Origin: Fragilaria crotonensis
Taxonomy: Eukaryota > Bacillariophyta > Fragilariophyceae > Fragilariales > Fragilariaceae
Reading direction: 5' to 3'
Assembly: GCA_022925895.1 (NCBI GenBank)
Contig: JAKSYS010000023.1
Location: 1 to 64,000 of the forward strand
DNA: 64,000 nucleotides
Part shown: in pieces, positions 21,893 to 33,600 of the stretch
Layout of the letters: each line of letters begins with the position of its first letter
Numbering within the stretch: the first letter of the stretch is position 1
The notes under the pieces: model-generated
The model's database searches: none
The model's input: the letters and a program-made list of their open reading frames with translations, nothing else
What the model was told of the DNA's origin: nothing
Position numbers and translations under genes: made by a program

Positions 21893-23493
21893 GGGCGATG
21901 CTTACGACACAAACGGTACACAAAAACAAACGGGACAGTCCCGTTTGCGCTTAGTCCATTGCTGTCGTCGTCCTCGTCTGAAGATGTAGGCCGGCGGTAC
22001 CTAAATGAGCTTCGATCCATAGTAAGGAAGTCACCGAGCACTTCAGGGGGAGAGTTCAATCTCCGAATTGCACGTGGCAGATCGGAGACCTCAAGATTTC
22101 CATTCCCATTCACCTCCCAATACGAAGGAACACCGTTCTGCCACCCTCGATTCAACCCATCAACATTCAGAACAAGCATGTTGTGCAGGGCACAACATGT
22201 GAGCCAGATATTATCCGCAATCTCAGTGTTATGCAACCTAATGCCTGTTTTCAGGATCCTCCATCGATTCTTCAAAATGCCAAACGTACATTCAACGTCT
22301 TTGCGCAACGATTCTAACCATTGTGAAAAACGAACTTCAGCTCTGCTCGATGAATCCTTAAACGGAGGAACGGTTGTTGACCATTGAAGGTAGCCGTTAT
22401 CAACAATTACGTAGGCACCTTTCATACAAACTGCCTTTCCATGCTTATCAAGCAATTCAAAGGACATCTTTTCGTCAAAACAGCCACGTCAAAGCTCATC
22501 AAGGAAGTGATCAAACCTGGCAAGGGTTTTGTCGTTCCACCGTCCTGGGTGTCCAGTAGTGGTATGCAGAATCTCTCATTTGTGATTCACGGTGAGATTG
22601 TACGTTCGTGTTGTGCCTGACATCTTATAACCAAGGTGGTTCTGCTGAATCGTGAAAGACACTTTGTCAAGGGGGATGTGAGTAGCATCGGTACTTCCAA
22701 TACATCCTGGGAATCCAGCCATCCTGTAAGCATGCTCGCACTCTCTGATTTCCTCTAAGGAAGTTGGCATCCTTACATATTTTGCGAACACAACTTTTGC
22801 TCCAAACGAAACAAACCGATGCATAAAATCGCGATGCACATGACGGCTGATAAAGGTGGCCTCTTCAATATCATCGAATGTGATTCCTCTACCGAGGTAT
22901 CGTAAACTTCCCAACAAAAGAAGTTCAATAGGTGACACAACTGTTTTGCGAGGACCAGCGTTTTGAGTCCATCTGCAGAACATCCCGTCAACATCTTCAT
23001 CCACCATCATCGACAGAATGTTGAGGAAGGACTGGTATGGCAAACGAAATCGAGTTCGGAATGTCTTTGACCACCTGGTGCAGTTTGGTTCGGGATTTTG
23101 AATGTACAGCACCCACCAAAGGCTGATTCTTGGTGTCAACTTCCGCAAAACTCCGCTTGATGGGTCAATAAAGTATTTTGGTCGCCGCATCCTTGACTTT
23201 CTTGCCCGCCTTGGTATGCCAGTTATATCTTTTCTCAAGGCTCTTCGTGTCTCCACTTTATTGCTGGTACAGAAGCACATCGCTGCGACAAGAAACTGTC
23301 GTCGTGCTTTATCTTCGTCATTCTCTCTCTCAATGAATTCCTCTAGACGATCAATATCAAGGGTCCCATCATCACGGTAACACAAGTCAATATCATCCGC
23401 ATCACTCACGTTGTCACCTGATGCTTTGGACGAAATGATGTTTCTGATGGTCTGATCCAAAAGTGTTAATGAATAAATCTGCCTTGCATTCAT
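21889..23493 (-). pseudogene. PIF/Harbinger transposase (DDE_Tnp_4) with two in-frame TGA codons
   Basis: From the ATG at 23493 (MNARQIYSLTLLDQ) one frame runs to 21889, interrupted only by TGA after VNHK (22576-22578) and after FLDEL (about 22480). Both would be arginine codons if the first base were C. The core shows PGCIGSTDATHIPLD (first Asp), GHPGRWNDKTL (second Asp) and ECTFGILKNRWRIL (Glu), the harbinger nuclease triad, about 535 residues in all. The N-terminal part is hydrophilic with a RMRRPKYFIDPSS segment. It is otherwise intact, so inactivation looks recent. Confidence 0.85.
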
Positions 23494-23835
23494 ATTGGTG
23501 ATGACATAAAAGACAGCAGTGCTTCAAATGGAGCTACAGGATGAATTGATGATCTTCAAAAGAGATATGTGCCAGTGGGAAAAGGGTGATCCGACGGCAT
23601 CGACAGTGACCCTGTGGCCCATTTGTGCGTCCCGTTTGTGAATTTTACTTTCCGGGTGATTTACAAATGGGACGGGCCCGTTTGTGGAAGATTACAAAGG
23701 AACCCGGTTTCAGAAACGGGACAGGCCAGTTTGTTTTGCGATTGTGCAATATAAGCAGGGTTTTTGGCGTATTTTTGCAAATGGGACTGTCCCGTTTGTT
23801 TTTGTGTCCCGTTTGTGAACTCGTAAGCATCACCC
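21893..23835 (-). mobile_element. PIF/Harbinger DNA transposon, 1943 bp
   Basis: Long imperfect terminal inverted repeats of about 60 bp start GGGYGATGCTTACGA and include ACACAAAAACAAACGGGACA. They are flanked by the 3-bp TAA duplication typical of PIF/Harbinger (21890-21892 and 23836-23838). Further GGGAC...CCCGTTTG units lie inside the right end (about 23624-23815). The only gene is the DDE_Tnp_4-type transposase. The Myb/SANT-like second gene common in this superfamily is absent. Confidence 0.88.
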
Positions 23836-24136
23836 TAATCTCAAGTTTCTCGGGCCAGTTGTCGCAATGCTCTAGAGCTCTACTACTAGCTAGAGAGTAC
23901 CAGTTGCTTACGGCTACGTACAAAACCCACACCCCCCATGATGACCATGCGCCTTGATGATTTGTCCACCGATGGTTGTGGGTTAAGAGAAATAATGCAG
24001 TAATTCGCATGCCCCCACTTGTTCATCGTCTGCGGTGGTAAAAACCATTCCCTTGTGTGATGTCGCGATCTACGTATAAATCAAACCAGGAGCGAAGATT
24101 ATGTATTAATTCTTGCTTCCTTACCATGAAGCATTA

Positions 24137-25311
24137 CTAGAATGTAGGTCTCGAATTTGAATTGATATTTTGGATTTCCAAAGAATAAAGACGGCCCATG
24201 CACGATTCATCGATGTCCTTGGGCTTGTAAATAGATCCCACGGCTTCGGTCAGGTGGGTCATATTCGTTCGTTGGTAAAGTTCGTGTTTATAAGTGTTGA
24301 CACGCAAAGGCTCGATGACACGAGTGATGTATTCGTCCTCGTTTGACCTGTTCCCAACAATCGTCACGGAGCGATTGCCAAATCCAACGTACCGACCTGC
24401 TGGAGCGTTAAAATTGTAAGCATCACTCCGCATGAATGCCAGGAAACCCGCATTCACTGCCCCTGGACCAGTGTTGTAAACAATGTGAAAGTTCCCCAAA
24501 TCGTTGTCCTGCATGACCCTTTCCATCACACTAAGAACGGAAAAGTATATCATTGGATGCCTAGGAGACGCTGCCATGAACCATTGAGATGGACATCCTC
24601 TGTGCATGAGCAAGGATTTGTGTGTGTGAGTAAAGGTTGCATGGGAGTAGCCTTCGGTTGTGAACGTATTTGGCGCACTTACAAGACCTCTTGAACAAAA
24701 AAGGCATCATCGTCGGCCGCAATGGTTGATGCATTAAAACGATCCGGAACCGGCGACGAGTCCATATCCGCGTAGATTCCTCCATATTCCCAGAGTACTA
24801 AAAGCCTCCAAATGTCAATAAAAGCAGCTCCCATGCCTTCAGGTAAACACTTCATAATTTTTTTCAGAAAAGGAAACTCTGGCCAATCTTGATACAAGAG
24901 TCGGTTAACAGCATCGTCATCGTGCAAAAAGAGGAAGTGATCGTCAAGTCTCCAAGTGTCGATGTTGTCTGCGAACAGCTTGACATTACATCGAGAGCTC
25001 GACGAAATGTGAACAATTCGCGGGATCTTTCTGCCCCCAATGTACGCTAGCTCAGGATTGATTAAAGTGTCGTTGACCAGTACCAACGACTCTGGGCACT
25101 GTATCGCGCGGTTTCTGCCAGTCAACTCTACTAATGCTGGTCGAGAAAATGGTGGCGGCTGCAATTCAATAACAGGATTATGCGAAACCAAGATGATTTT
25201 CACCAAATTCTGAAATGTTAGTAGGAACAACAGTGTCGCCACTACAGACAACTTCATGCTTCTTCCAATCTTGTAATCACCATGGACGCTCACTAAAGTA
25301 GGATTCGTCAT
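24137..25311 (-). CDS. GT32-type glycosyltransferase, type II membrane protein
   Basis: Two exons (25311-24683 and 24599-24137) give 363 residues. The intron 24600-24682 has a GTAAGT donor and CACAG acceptor. A signal anchor lies at about 19-42 (MKLSVVATLLFLLTFQNLVK). The catalytic domain starts with IPRIVHIS at about 96. The DXD site is in YGGIYADMDSSP at about 176-187, followed by a C-terminal region with MHPMIYF-like and NTGPGA motifs typical of the Gly_transf_sug family. Several NxS/T sequons fit a luminal domain. Golgi localisation and sugar transfer are inferred from the family. It is divergent from the GT32 protein at 7.8-9.0 kb, not a tandem copy. Confidence 0.87.
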
Positions 25312-25926
25312 TTTTTCATGTTGCCTTCTTTTTTAATTCGATTTGAAATCGAGTGAAACGTGAAACAACCACATCTCTGTATGTTTGTCATACTTGCGAA
25401 AAAGGGCACCGCTACATGTATGTACCGTTACGTAGTTTTTGAACTTGCTGGAATACGAAGTATAGTGGATTTCACGTGTCGAGGAAAAATCATCGTGTAT
25501 CGTGTATCGTGTCATCGAAAAAGGCGTGTGTGGATGCATGGGTGCGTGAACACGTGAACACTAACTCGGAGCTCGGAGTGCTTTCAACGAGTACGTGTTC
25601 CTCGGAGTACCAGGTACGGTACTGCACTACCTCATGGCCGACAATGATACCCCGACAGAAAAGACGCTCGCAAGAAACGCATGGCTTTGCCACACCTCAC
25701 TCCAAGCGTGCATTGGGATTATGGTCGCCATTCGCCATGTCGGGAATTGTCAGCTCCAAGTATACGACAGTAGATAGTGTTACGTGACACGTTTGATCCA
25801 ATGACTCTTGGTGATGATGTAGCGTTCCGATTTCCGAATTCTTCTGTTCCTTGCTACGGGACTGTTCTCAATTTCGCATGCTGATTTCATTAAAAGTGAG
25901 TTTTCAAGAAAATCTTCGAGGTAGGC
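25312..25926. other. Divergent promoter region between GT32 and PDAT
   Basis: About 0.6 kb separate two head-to-head genes. There is no further gene. The part from 25480 to 25560 is rich in GTGTATCGTGT-like short repeats. No specific element was identified. Confidence 0.45.
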
Positions 25927-28062
25927 ATGGGCTCCAACACCATCTTGAAGACAGACCATCTGAATGCGATGCCGTGCATCCCTGAACACACCACTCCGCC
26001 AGAGTTCATCGCGACCGTAGATGCTCGATTCGACGACGCAGTCCCTCCGTTAGCAGAATCAGGTTGTGAAGAGGCTTCTTCTTGTGACCGTCTGTGTCGA
26101 TCAAATGTTCTCGGGCGCCTATGGCTTCTGTTTGCCTTTTGTGCCCTACTTTTATCGATTTCCATGTCCGCCAAGACAGTGCAAGATCGAGATATTCACC
26201 TCGATATGCTCTTTAACTCTACCATGTTTCCCGACTTCGAGTTGCACTGGAAGAGAATTCACCAGTCAATCATGAACCAGAGTGCTGGACGAATCATACC
26301 AGGAGAAGTTTTAGCTAAGGAGGGAGCAAGAGCCCACTATCCCATCGTCATGATACCTGGGTTTGTAACCTCGGGACTTGAACTCTGGGAAGGTGAAGAC
26401 TGCGCCAAGAAGTACTTTCGACAACGATTGTGGGGTGCACTCGGCACTGCTCGAAGTTTCTTCACAGAAACAGAGTGCTGGAGACGTCACCTTTCGCTTG
26501 ATCCCATTACGGGGATGGACCCATTAGGGATTCGAGTCCGAGCAGCTCAGGGTTTCGAGGCTGCTGATTATTTCATGACAGCCTATTGGGTGTGGAACAA
26601 ATTAATAGAAAATTTAGCTGCCCTTGGATACGACGGATCGACTATGAGTATGGAATCTTACGATTGGCGACTCTCTTATCCTCTACTTGAATTGCGTGAC
26701 GGATACTTCACCAAGCTCAAACACAAGATTGAAGCTATGCACAAAAGTACTGGAAGAAAGGTCGTGATTGCCGCCCACTCAATGGGTTCGCCGTTGATGA
26801 CGTACTTTTTCGCGTGGGTCACAGCGCCAGAGAGCAAGGGCGGGGGAGGCGGTGGAAAGCTTTGGGTTGATAATCATATCCATTCCCTTATCAATATAGC
26901 GGGGCCAATGCTTGGTGTACCGAAATCGATCACTTCGATAATGTCAGGCGAAATGAAAGATACCAATGTGCTCATGGGTACCTTCGGATCCATGCTTGAA
27001 CAGTTCTTTGGTCGTCGTCGAAGAAAGGAACTTTGGAGCTCCTGGGGATCGCTTTGGGCCATGCTACCTAAAGGTGGTGGTGGGCTGTGGGATGTCGGCG
27101 CTGATATTTGCGAAGAGGGAATGGTTCCAGATGGTATGGAGTGCATTCCATACTTGCAGGCAACAAATCTGTCTGCTACCACGCCATTCGTATCGTTTAC
27201 AGATGCCATCGTTGATGACCCATTCCAGTCAGGTAACAGTTCTGAATCGTCGTTGGAAACAAAATTGCTGCGCAGAACAATTTCTAAGTACTCAAAGAAA
27301 GGTAACTGGTCCATTGACGAAACCATGTCCTTTCTCGCGGAATGGGGAGTTGGATATGGTCAGCATCACTCTGGCGCAAAGCACAACATTATCGATGGAG
27401 ATGAACCGAACTGGAGTGACCCAACCCAAACGCCACTGCCGTATGCGCCATCCATGAAGATCTATTGCTTGTACGGAGTTGGTCTTGAAACGGAACGGTC
27501 CTTCTTTTACAAGCGAAATATCGACGACTCTGAAAGTGACGACGCCAATGGCTCCATACCTGTTGACCTTCCATTCGTGATGGATGGCACCGTGGAGAGC
27601 GACGAACAGAAGATCAAATACGGTGTCAGGATGACTGACGGTGATGCCTCAGTCCCGTTGCTTTCCCTTGGCTACATGTGCGTCGAGGGCTGGCAGAACA
27701 CCGATCTCAACCCGTCTGGCTTGAAAGTTGTCACAAAAGAGTACATGCACAGGCAAGAATTCATTGTAGACGACCCAATGCGCGGTGGGCCGAATAGTGC
27801 AGATCATGTCGATATTATGGGGAACGTCGGCATGACCGAAGACTTTCTTCGAATTGTCACTGACTTTGAATCGTCAAAAGTGGACAACAACATTGTCAGT
27901 GATATAGGAAACATCGTCAGGCGAATAAACTCGCATCCGCTTGGTGGCTTGAAAAGATCTAGCGGCAGAGCACCACGGTGGCTTGTAACATGGAGAATTG
28001 ACAAACCAATTGGTTACAGTCCGAGAATGGGACTATACTCAACCATTGATAGGCCACCGTGA
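25927..28062 (+). CDS. PDAT: Phospholipid:diacylglycerol acyltransferase
   Basis: A single exon encodes 711 residues. A hydrophilic N-terminus precedes one membrane anchor (about 61-80). The LCAT-type alpha/beta-hydrolase domain follows. Landmarks are PIVMIPGFVTSGLELWEG (about 139-156), MESYDWRLSYPLLELR (about 242-257), the nucleophile Ser in AHSMGSP (Ser at about 285), the Asp in TDGDASVPLLSLGYMC (about 570-585) and the His in ADHVDIMGN (about 625). Family members move an acyl chain from phospholipid to diacylglycerol to make triacylglycerol at the ER. The length and motif order match PDAT rather than soluble LCAT. A poly-glycine insert sits at about 303-308. Confidence 0.93.
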   Translation: MGSNTILKTDHLNAMPCIPEHTTPPEFIATVDARFDDAVPPLAESGCEEASSCDRLCRSNVLGRLWLLFAFCALLLSISMSAKTVQDRDIHLDMLFNSTMFPDFELHWKRIHQSIMNQSAGRIIPGEVLAKEGARAHYPIVMIPGFVTSGLELWEGEDCAKKYFRQRLWGALGTARSFFTETECWRRHLSLDPITGMDPLGIRVRAAQGFEAADYFMTAYWVWNKLIENLAALGYDGSTMSMESYDWRLSYPLLELRDGYFTKLKHKIEAMHKSTGRKVVIAAHSMGSPLMTYFFAWVTAPESKGGGGGGKLWVDNHIHSLINIAGPMLGVPKSITSIMSGEMKDTNVLMGTFGSMLEQFFGRRRRKELWSSWGSLWAMLPKGGGGLWDVGADICEEGMVPDGMECIPYLQATNLSATTPFVSFTDAIVDDPFQSGNSSESSLETKLLRRTISKYSKKGNWSIDETMSFLAEWGVGYGQHHSGAKHNIIDGDEPNWSDPTQTPLPYAPSMKIYCLYGVGLETERSFFYKRNIDDSESDDANGSIPVDLPFVMDGTVESDEQKIKYGVRMTDGDASVPLLSLGYMCVEGWQNTDLNPSGLKVVTKEYMHRQEFIVDDPMRGGPNSADHVDIMGNVGMTEDFLRIVTDFESSKVDNNIVSDIGNIVRRINSHPLGGLKRSSGRAPRWLVTWRIDKPIGYSPRMGLYSTIDRPP

Positions 28063-28263
28063 AGTGCGGCATTTGTCATTTTTAGCACTGCATCTTTCGA
28101 AGGCGACGTTGTATATTGCGACCCTGTCTATAATCAACATAAGCATCTTTCAGTTATGCATACACAACGAACATTTTTTCCTCAAGTTTATCGACAGATG
28201 CGTATCGAATCTGGAAGCCTTGATGTGACGCACTTCGGAAGATACAACTGCGACCGACCGACA

Positions 28264-29723
28264 TCATTTGCGGCGATGGCGTTGACCAGCAGGCCGGCGA
28301 TGTTTGTTGGCGCCCCTATCAGATCTGACCTGTTTTTCATCGACAACATGATAGTCGTTCATGTCACGGCCGTCTCCTCCCTTTTCGTCGCTCCCTAGAC
28401 GCGAGTCAAGGTCGAGGTGACGCCGACATTTAAAGCGTGTTCCTATCCAGTCATTGGTTTCGTCCTTATCATCGTCGTCCATGACCTGACCGTGATACGC
28501 TTCACCATCCTCAATGGATTCATGGCCTATAGTCGTCTCAGCCTTTCTGGCCATTCGAGCAGCCAGTGAATTGTCTTCCAATGTTCCATGATGATCCCGG
28601 CCCTTTCGCTGAGCTGTCTCTTTTCTTACTTTGCGTTGAAATTCCACGAGTTTTGCCATGGTCTCTTCCTCACGACTTCGTTTGTTCGTAGCGGCCTTTC
28701 CCTTAAATCTTGCCAAACGCGCTTCCAATAGGCCAGGTTTTTGATGATGCTTTGTCTCGTTCGGTCTTTGCGATGGAATTAGTTCGTCCAATGGCATATC
28801 TACAATATGCGAAGAAGGAGGTTGCCCGGCACTCTCAGTCTCGGCTTTCGCTGGTTCCTGTAGAGGACTGTGCAATGTTGGCTCATTTGGTGTCTCATCT
28901 TTTCTTTCGACTCGAAATGCCGTGTCACCATTCGTTACGAGTGCATTGACCTTCTCATCCACCGACTTGCTCAGAGTCTTGCTTGAAATCACGTCGTGGC
29001 TGCTCTTAATCCCGGTCACTTCCTCAACTTCCATTTCATCTCCGAAGCTCAGCAATTTCAAATCCTTCTTTCCTTGTCTCTTCTTCTTTTTCCTTTCCGC
29101 CGGAATACTTTCTTCTAAACGCCACGGGACGGAAGCTAATGGTGCCACGGAGACATGGATCGGGTTCTCGATGATCTTGCATGCTGTAATCCGCGGAGCA
29201 TGGTCCAAGTCTTTTGGGAGGTGGTTGTCATCGACCGCCAAATTTCCAATTCTCAGCGCATTGAAAATGGTGGGACCCGAGCACGTACCAAACAAGACGT
29301 GCTTCCCATCCAGATACGGTGCTTCGTCGAGGGTAATAAAAAATTGTGGCTGCAGCTCATCGTCGTCGGCGTCATTTACGCCGAGTGCCATGGCAAGCTG
29401 ACCTCGATGGTTGAATCGTAGTCGCGAATGCGTCTCATACTTGCGTCTTTCGAGCGCTAAAGATGCTTGCACTTTCTTTTGATATTCATTTGTAAACCTG
29501 CAGGCTTCTTCCCCTGTCTCAAAGCTCCAGTTTGTATCAGAAAGTCGGATACGATACGATGAAAGATCATGTTGTCGTAAAAGCCATCAATGCACAGCTG
29601 AAGGAAGAGCTTCGTGATTAGTGGACATTCACGGCACCACAACTGGATCTCGAGAGGACCATGCGTAGTTTCAAAAAGCACTCGACCAGATGACGCAGGC
29701 TCGGTGGCGTACACGCTGGACAT
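28264..29723 (-). CDS. CWC27: Spliceosome-associated cyclophilin CWC27, with a 1-nt frameshift
   Basis: The cyclophilin domain begins at the ATG at 29723 (MSSVYATEPASSGRVLFET) and continues with FYDNMIFHRIVSDFLIQTGA. At 29521-29523 the minus strand has TTT where one more T would restore the frame to FETGEEACRFTNEYQKK and then HSRLRFNHRGQLAMALGV and QPQFFITLDEAPYLDGKHVLFG. The rest is the charged Lys/Glu-rich CWC27 tail, including NDWIGTRFKCRRHLDLDSRLG. The restored length is about 486 residues, normal for the family. CWC27 is a Bact-stage spliceosome component. No splice sites explain the shift. A sequencing homopolymer error or a recent lesion is likely. Confidence 0.85.
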
Positions 29724-30062
29724 GGTGGCGTTGTGGCGTTACGACTTGCGAGAGTAGAGCGGATCTTCGCACTTCACAGTTATGGATCGACTCCGCGATA
29801 CATTACTTGAAATAGATGTGACAACATCATGTGGTTTACATGTATGTATGGAAAATGATGGCGCATTTAACCCACCCCTTCGCACGACCTACGGACGCCA
29901 TCTGATCTGTAACTGTTGCTTTTGTGTTTTCATAGGTAGTCGATAAACCCGAAGAGTCTGATAAAATAGGACTCCGAGTATGACATAGCACCACCCTACT
30001 AAGAGAACAAGTGCACGTATTGTACTCTATAGTGTGCTTTACAAGGAACGTCAATCATAGGG

Positions 30063-30615
30063 AAAGTCGAAAGCAATGGGCCTCAAATACGCTAACAACT
30101 ACCGAGTCGCTGAGTTCAGTTCTCGGTGGACTTCGTTGCTACTGCCTTCAGACTTTCTCTCGCACCGGCAGTCACTCCAACCTTTCCTTGTCATCTTTTG
30201 ACATCTATCGCACTTCCTTGCCGCTAGCTGACGTCCACGACGTTTCGTTACCCATACTGCACAGTGTACCCTTGTTCCACCCACGTTGTCTATGGGCACA
30301 TGACTAAAGATGCGGTCAACAGATTCCTGCAATCTGATTCATTTGTTTCCACCCATCATGATTACTCGTGATGTAGCAATCACGAGACCAGTTAAGGCCT
30401 TTGATCTCACATTCTCCGGGATGAAAGAACTTCCACATCATTTCGTCTTTTGCTCTTCGGCTGCTCCACATCAGCACGTGACCGAACGCGTGCGGATGGG
30501 AGTTCCCATTGACCAGCTCGTAGTCCTGCCTTTGGTCGCTGGGTCGAAAGCCATTTGTCGGAGATGCCGTTTCTACTCTGTCGCAACGGTAACAATATAT
30601 CTTCGCGTTTGGACA
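30063..30615 (-). pseudogene. Decayed duplicate of the 3' end of the MutY gene
   Basis: The minus-strand text matches the C-terminal Nudix-like part and 3' flank of the MutY gene at 34656-35235. Examples are SKREDILLPL, SDKWL, KAGLRAGQWELPS and KSKRRNDVEV against SKREEVLVVA, ADKWL, KEGLLAGQWEFPS and KSKKRKDVEV. Further on, LQESVDRIFSHV matches LQESVEHIFSHV. Nucleotide similarity continues past the MutY stop (GTCGAAAGCAA...CCTCAAATA). Frame shifts and losses are frequent, so it is not functional. It lies in the same orientation as MutY, just beyond the stop of the STAND ATPase gene. Confidence 0.85.
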
Positions 30616-30632
30616 TCGTCAGGGACAACAAC

Positions 30633-33600
30633 CTAGGATATACCGTCAACGGATATAATTACCTCGACTTCCGGGGTGGGTATGCCTTGCAATGCTCTGC
30701 CGTAGTGGTACTCCAACCATTCCATCATTGCGACGTTTTCCCACTCTCGACATCTTGCGATCAGCCGACTCAAATAGCTTTGCGCCCTTCTATTCTTCAA
30801 TTGCACCATCATTAGGTTAATGACTCGCTGGTATGCCATTGTTTCGAAGACGACAAGGCAACATTGGTGGAGAGCCTCAATAGCCGCGTCGAAGGCCGCT
30901 GTCGCATCCTTTTTATTCACTATCGCATCCCATTCCGCGCTAACCAGCTTCCAAAGTCGTTGCACATCGGGAACATGGATCGAATACCATTTTCTGAGCG
31001 TCTTCATGTACCTGCATGCAATTCTCCGATGCTTGACCTTCTTCTCTCGTCCATACAGCGCGAGTGCTCCCATCACGATTTGTGTCGTGACAAAGATGAC
31101 ACCGTAATAGCATGAAGCTTTGCTTTGCGCGTAAATAGCATCCAGAGTGGCTTTCTCCAACCCATCCCACTCCTCGAAGTTCAATAGCAACGTGAATCGA
31201 TAGACGTACAGAAAGCAAAGAACCATATGATCTCCATTTATGCGACTCCATTCCAGATGATTCTCTTCGTCCATTGCTTTCCCAGTCAAAACAAGAGGAT
31301 CATCTGATTGCCCGAGAAGGTTCAGAACGTATTGCAACCGGATGGTCTGAATCCGCCACATCTGTATAGAGTGGCACTCATTCATTAGTCGGCACGACCG
31401 TGTCAGGTCTTCCTCAAGTTCACGGAGCGGTGCACCAAGATGAAGCCGTACATCTGAATGACAGGACAGAAGCCAAACAGACAGACCAAGGTCTGAAGTG
31501 CTTCCCGACACACATCGATAGCAGGCAAGCAAGGGCTCCTCAAGCCCAGCCAAGTGTTGCCGCCATGGAGAAACGATGGTTGACATGGCTAAGAGTGCAA
31601 TGCATCTTGCGCTCGGGGTAGTGGGTACTGTAGAGCACAGTTCGACCGATGCCCTTCCCCATCTGTAGGCATTGTCGACGTTCCCCATCACCCGAAGTAA
31701 TACAGCGTATCGTGCAAGGGTCGCGGCTGTGACATTGCAAACACCATGCTTGACTGAAATCCTAATTTCGCGGAGCGTACAGTAAAGGAAGAGTTTCTCA
31801 TGCATGTGCACTACCAGAAACGGATTAACACGGCTCAGCATTGTCATCACAGAGAGCTTGTTGGGGTTTTCAAGCGAAGGCATAGACGCAAAATCCCAAG
31901 GTTGCAACCGTCCAATTGCCACTTTGGTCCGACAAAGCTCGACCAAAACTTGGGAGACGCTCGGTCGCTTCGGTATTCTTTCACCAAGGCCTATGAGTAC
32001 CACATCAAATGCCCAGGATAGCATTCCATCGATATCATGGCGACAACCAAAAGACATAATCTTCGTGGTATGTGCTCGAATGCGGTCGTCAGATCGCGTA
32101 GCTCGATCTAAGACAATTGCGATGGCTGCATCGCCCTTCTCGAAGAACCCAGTACAGGTGTTCGCTTCCGCATACGAATTCTGCAAGTTTATGCAAAGTT
32201 CATAATTGAACGACCAGTCAGGCTCTCGCATCAGGCCAACCCCGCACTCCAGAAAATCGCGGGCATTGTCCACAGAAGCTTTCAGCACTGCCAATGTCGC
32301 AGCACGAAGCAGAAGCTGCATCGTAGACAAGCGCTCTTGATCGTGGGAGATGTGCGGAGCTCCCCTTATCAAGTTGCTCGCTGCGAGGAGGACTAGCTTT
32401 TCGTCAGCGGCGCGTTCAGTGCTGGATATTTTCCTCAACAGCCCTCTTCCGATAACCAAGTGCATTTTCTCGCGTTCTAAATCCGTTTCCACTGACCGAT
32501 ACAGAAAATACTGAATCGAGTCGTGGCTAAATTTGAACACTCCAGCCCCGATGTTCTGCACGAGTCCACAATTGCGGGCTGCCTGAATGCGGTGTAAGAC
32601 CGTATTCAGATGATTGTCGACAGCATTGCCGATGTCTTCATTTGTCGCGCTTGCGTCAACGACCAAGATATACCCCAATACATCGACTTCAAACGTATGT
32701 CCAACAAACGCTGCTAGTCGGAGGAGCTCCTGTACTGGGCTATTGAGTGAATTGATCTTCCTAGAGATGATCTCTGTGGGATTGTTCGAAATCTCCGCTT
32801 CAACCCCATCTATGTTCCAGTCCCAAATGTTTGTTTTGGGCGTGTAGTTTAACATGTCCTTCGATAACAAGTAATCCAGCAGTTGCACAACTGCATGGGG
32901 ATTTCCACTAGTCTTTTCGTGTATCAACGTCACTAGTGTTTCGATAGAGTCATCATTTCTGAGCAATAGACCCGAAAGCATGAAAGTTAGATCGGTGTGG
33001 TCCAGATTCGTCACGTCTATCTCACTGAACGATAGATGTTCAGATCCCCAGAGATCGAGGCGCAGTTTACCCGGCACATCCACCTCATCATCGCGATAGG
33101 CTAGACAAAACAGCACGTGCCGAGAATCTGCGTTGCATGTTAGTAACGCCTCAATCAACTTGAAGGACAAATGATCCGCCCATTGTAAATCGTCAAAGAA
33201 GATCAGAAGTGGGTGCTCGTTTGTTGCAACAGCGCCGAGGAAACGCTTGCAAGCAACCATGAATCGAGCAAAATCTTCACTGCCCACAGTGAATCCCTCA
33301 TCGTCACACTTCTCTCCGGTGATGTTTGCAATGTTCGTGACTACTCGCGACAGAATCCTACTCTCGGGACCTAAATCAACAAGTGCAGCTCGCCTCGCAT
33401 CCATTGGAGTTTCGCGTTGCAGTATGAGATCACATAGGTCTGAGAAAGCAGCAGCAATAGCAGAATAGGGTTCTTTGCAAGTTTGCAGGAGATCAAACTT
33501 CCCCGACACGAAGCACCCAGAATTATTCGTCGTCACGTGCTCCCTCATGCTTTCCACGAGAGACGACTTCCCAGTGCCAGAGACGCCTTTCACAAATACA

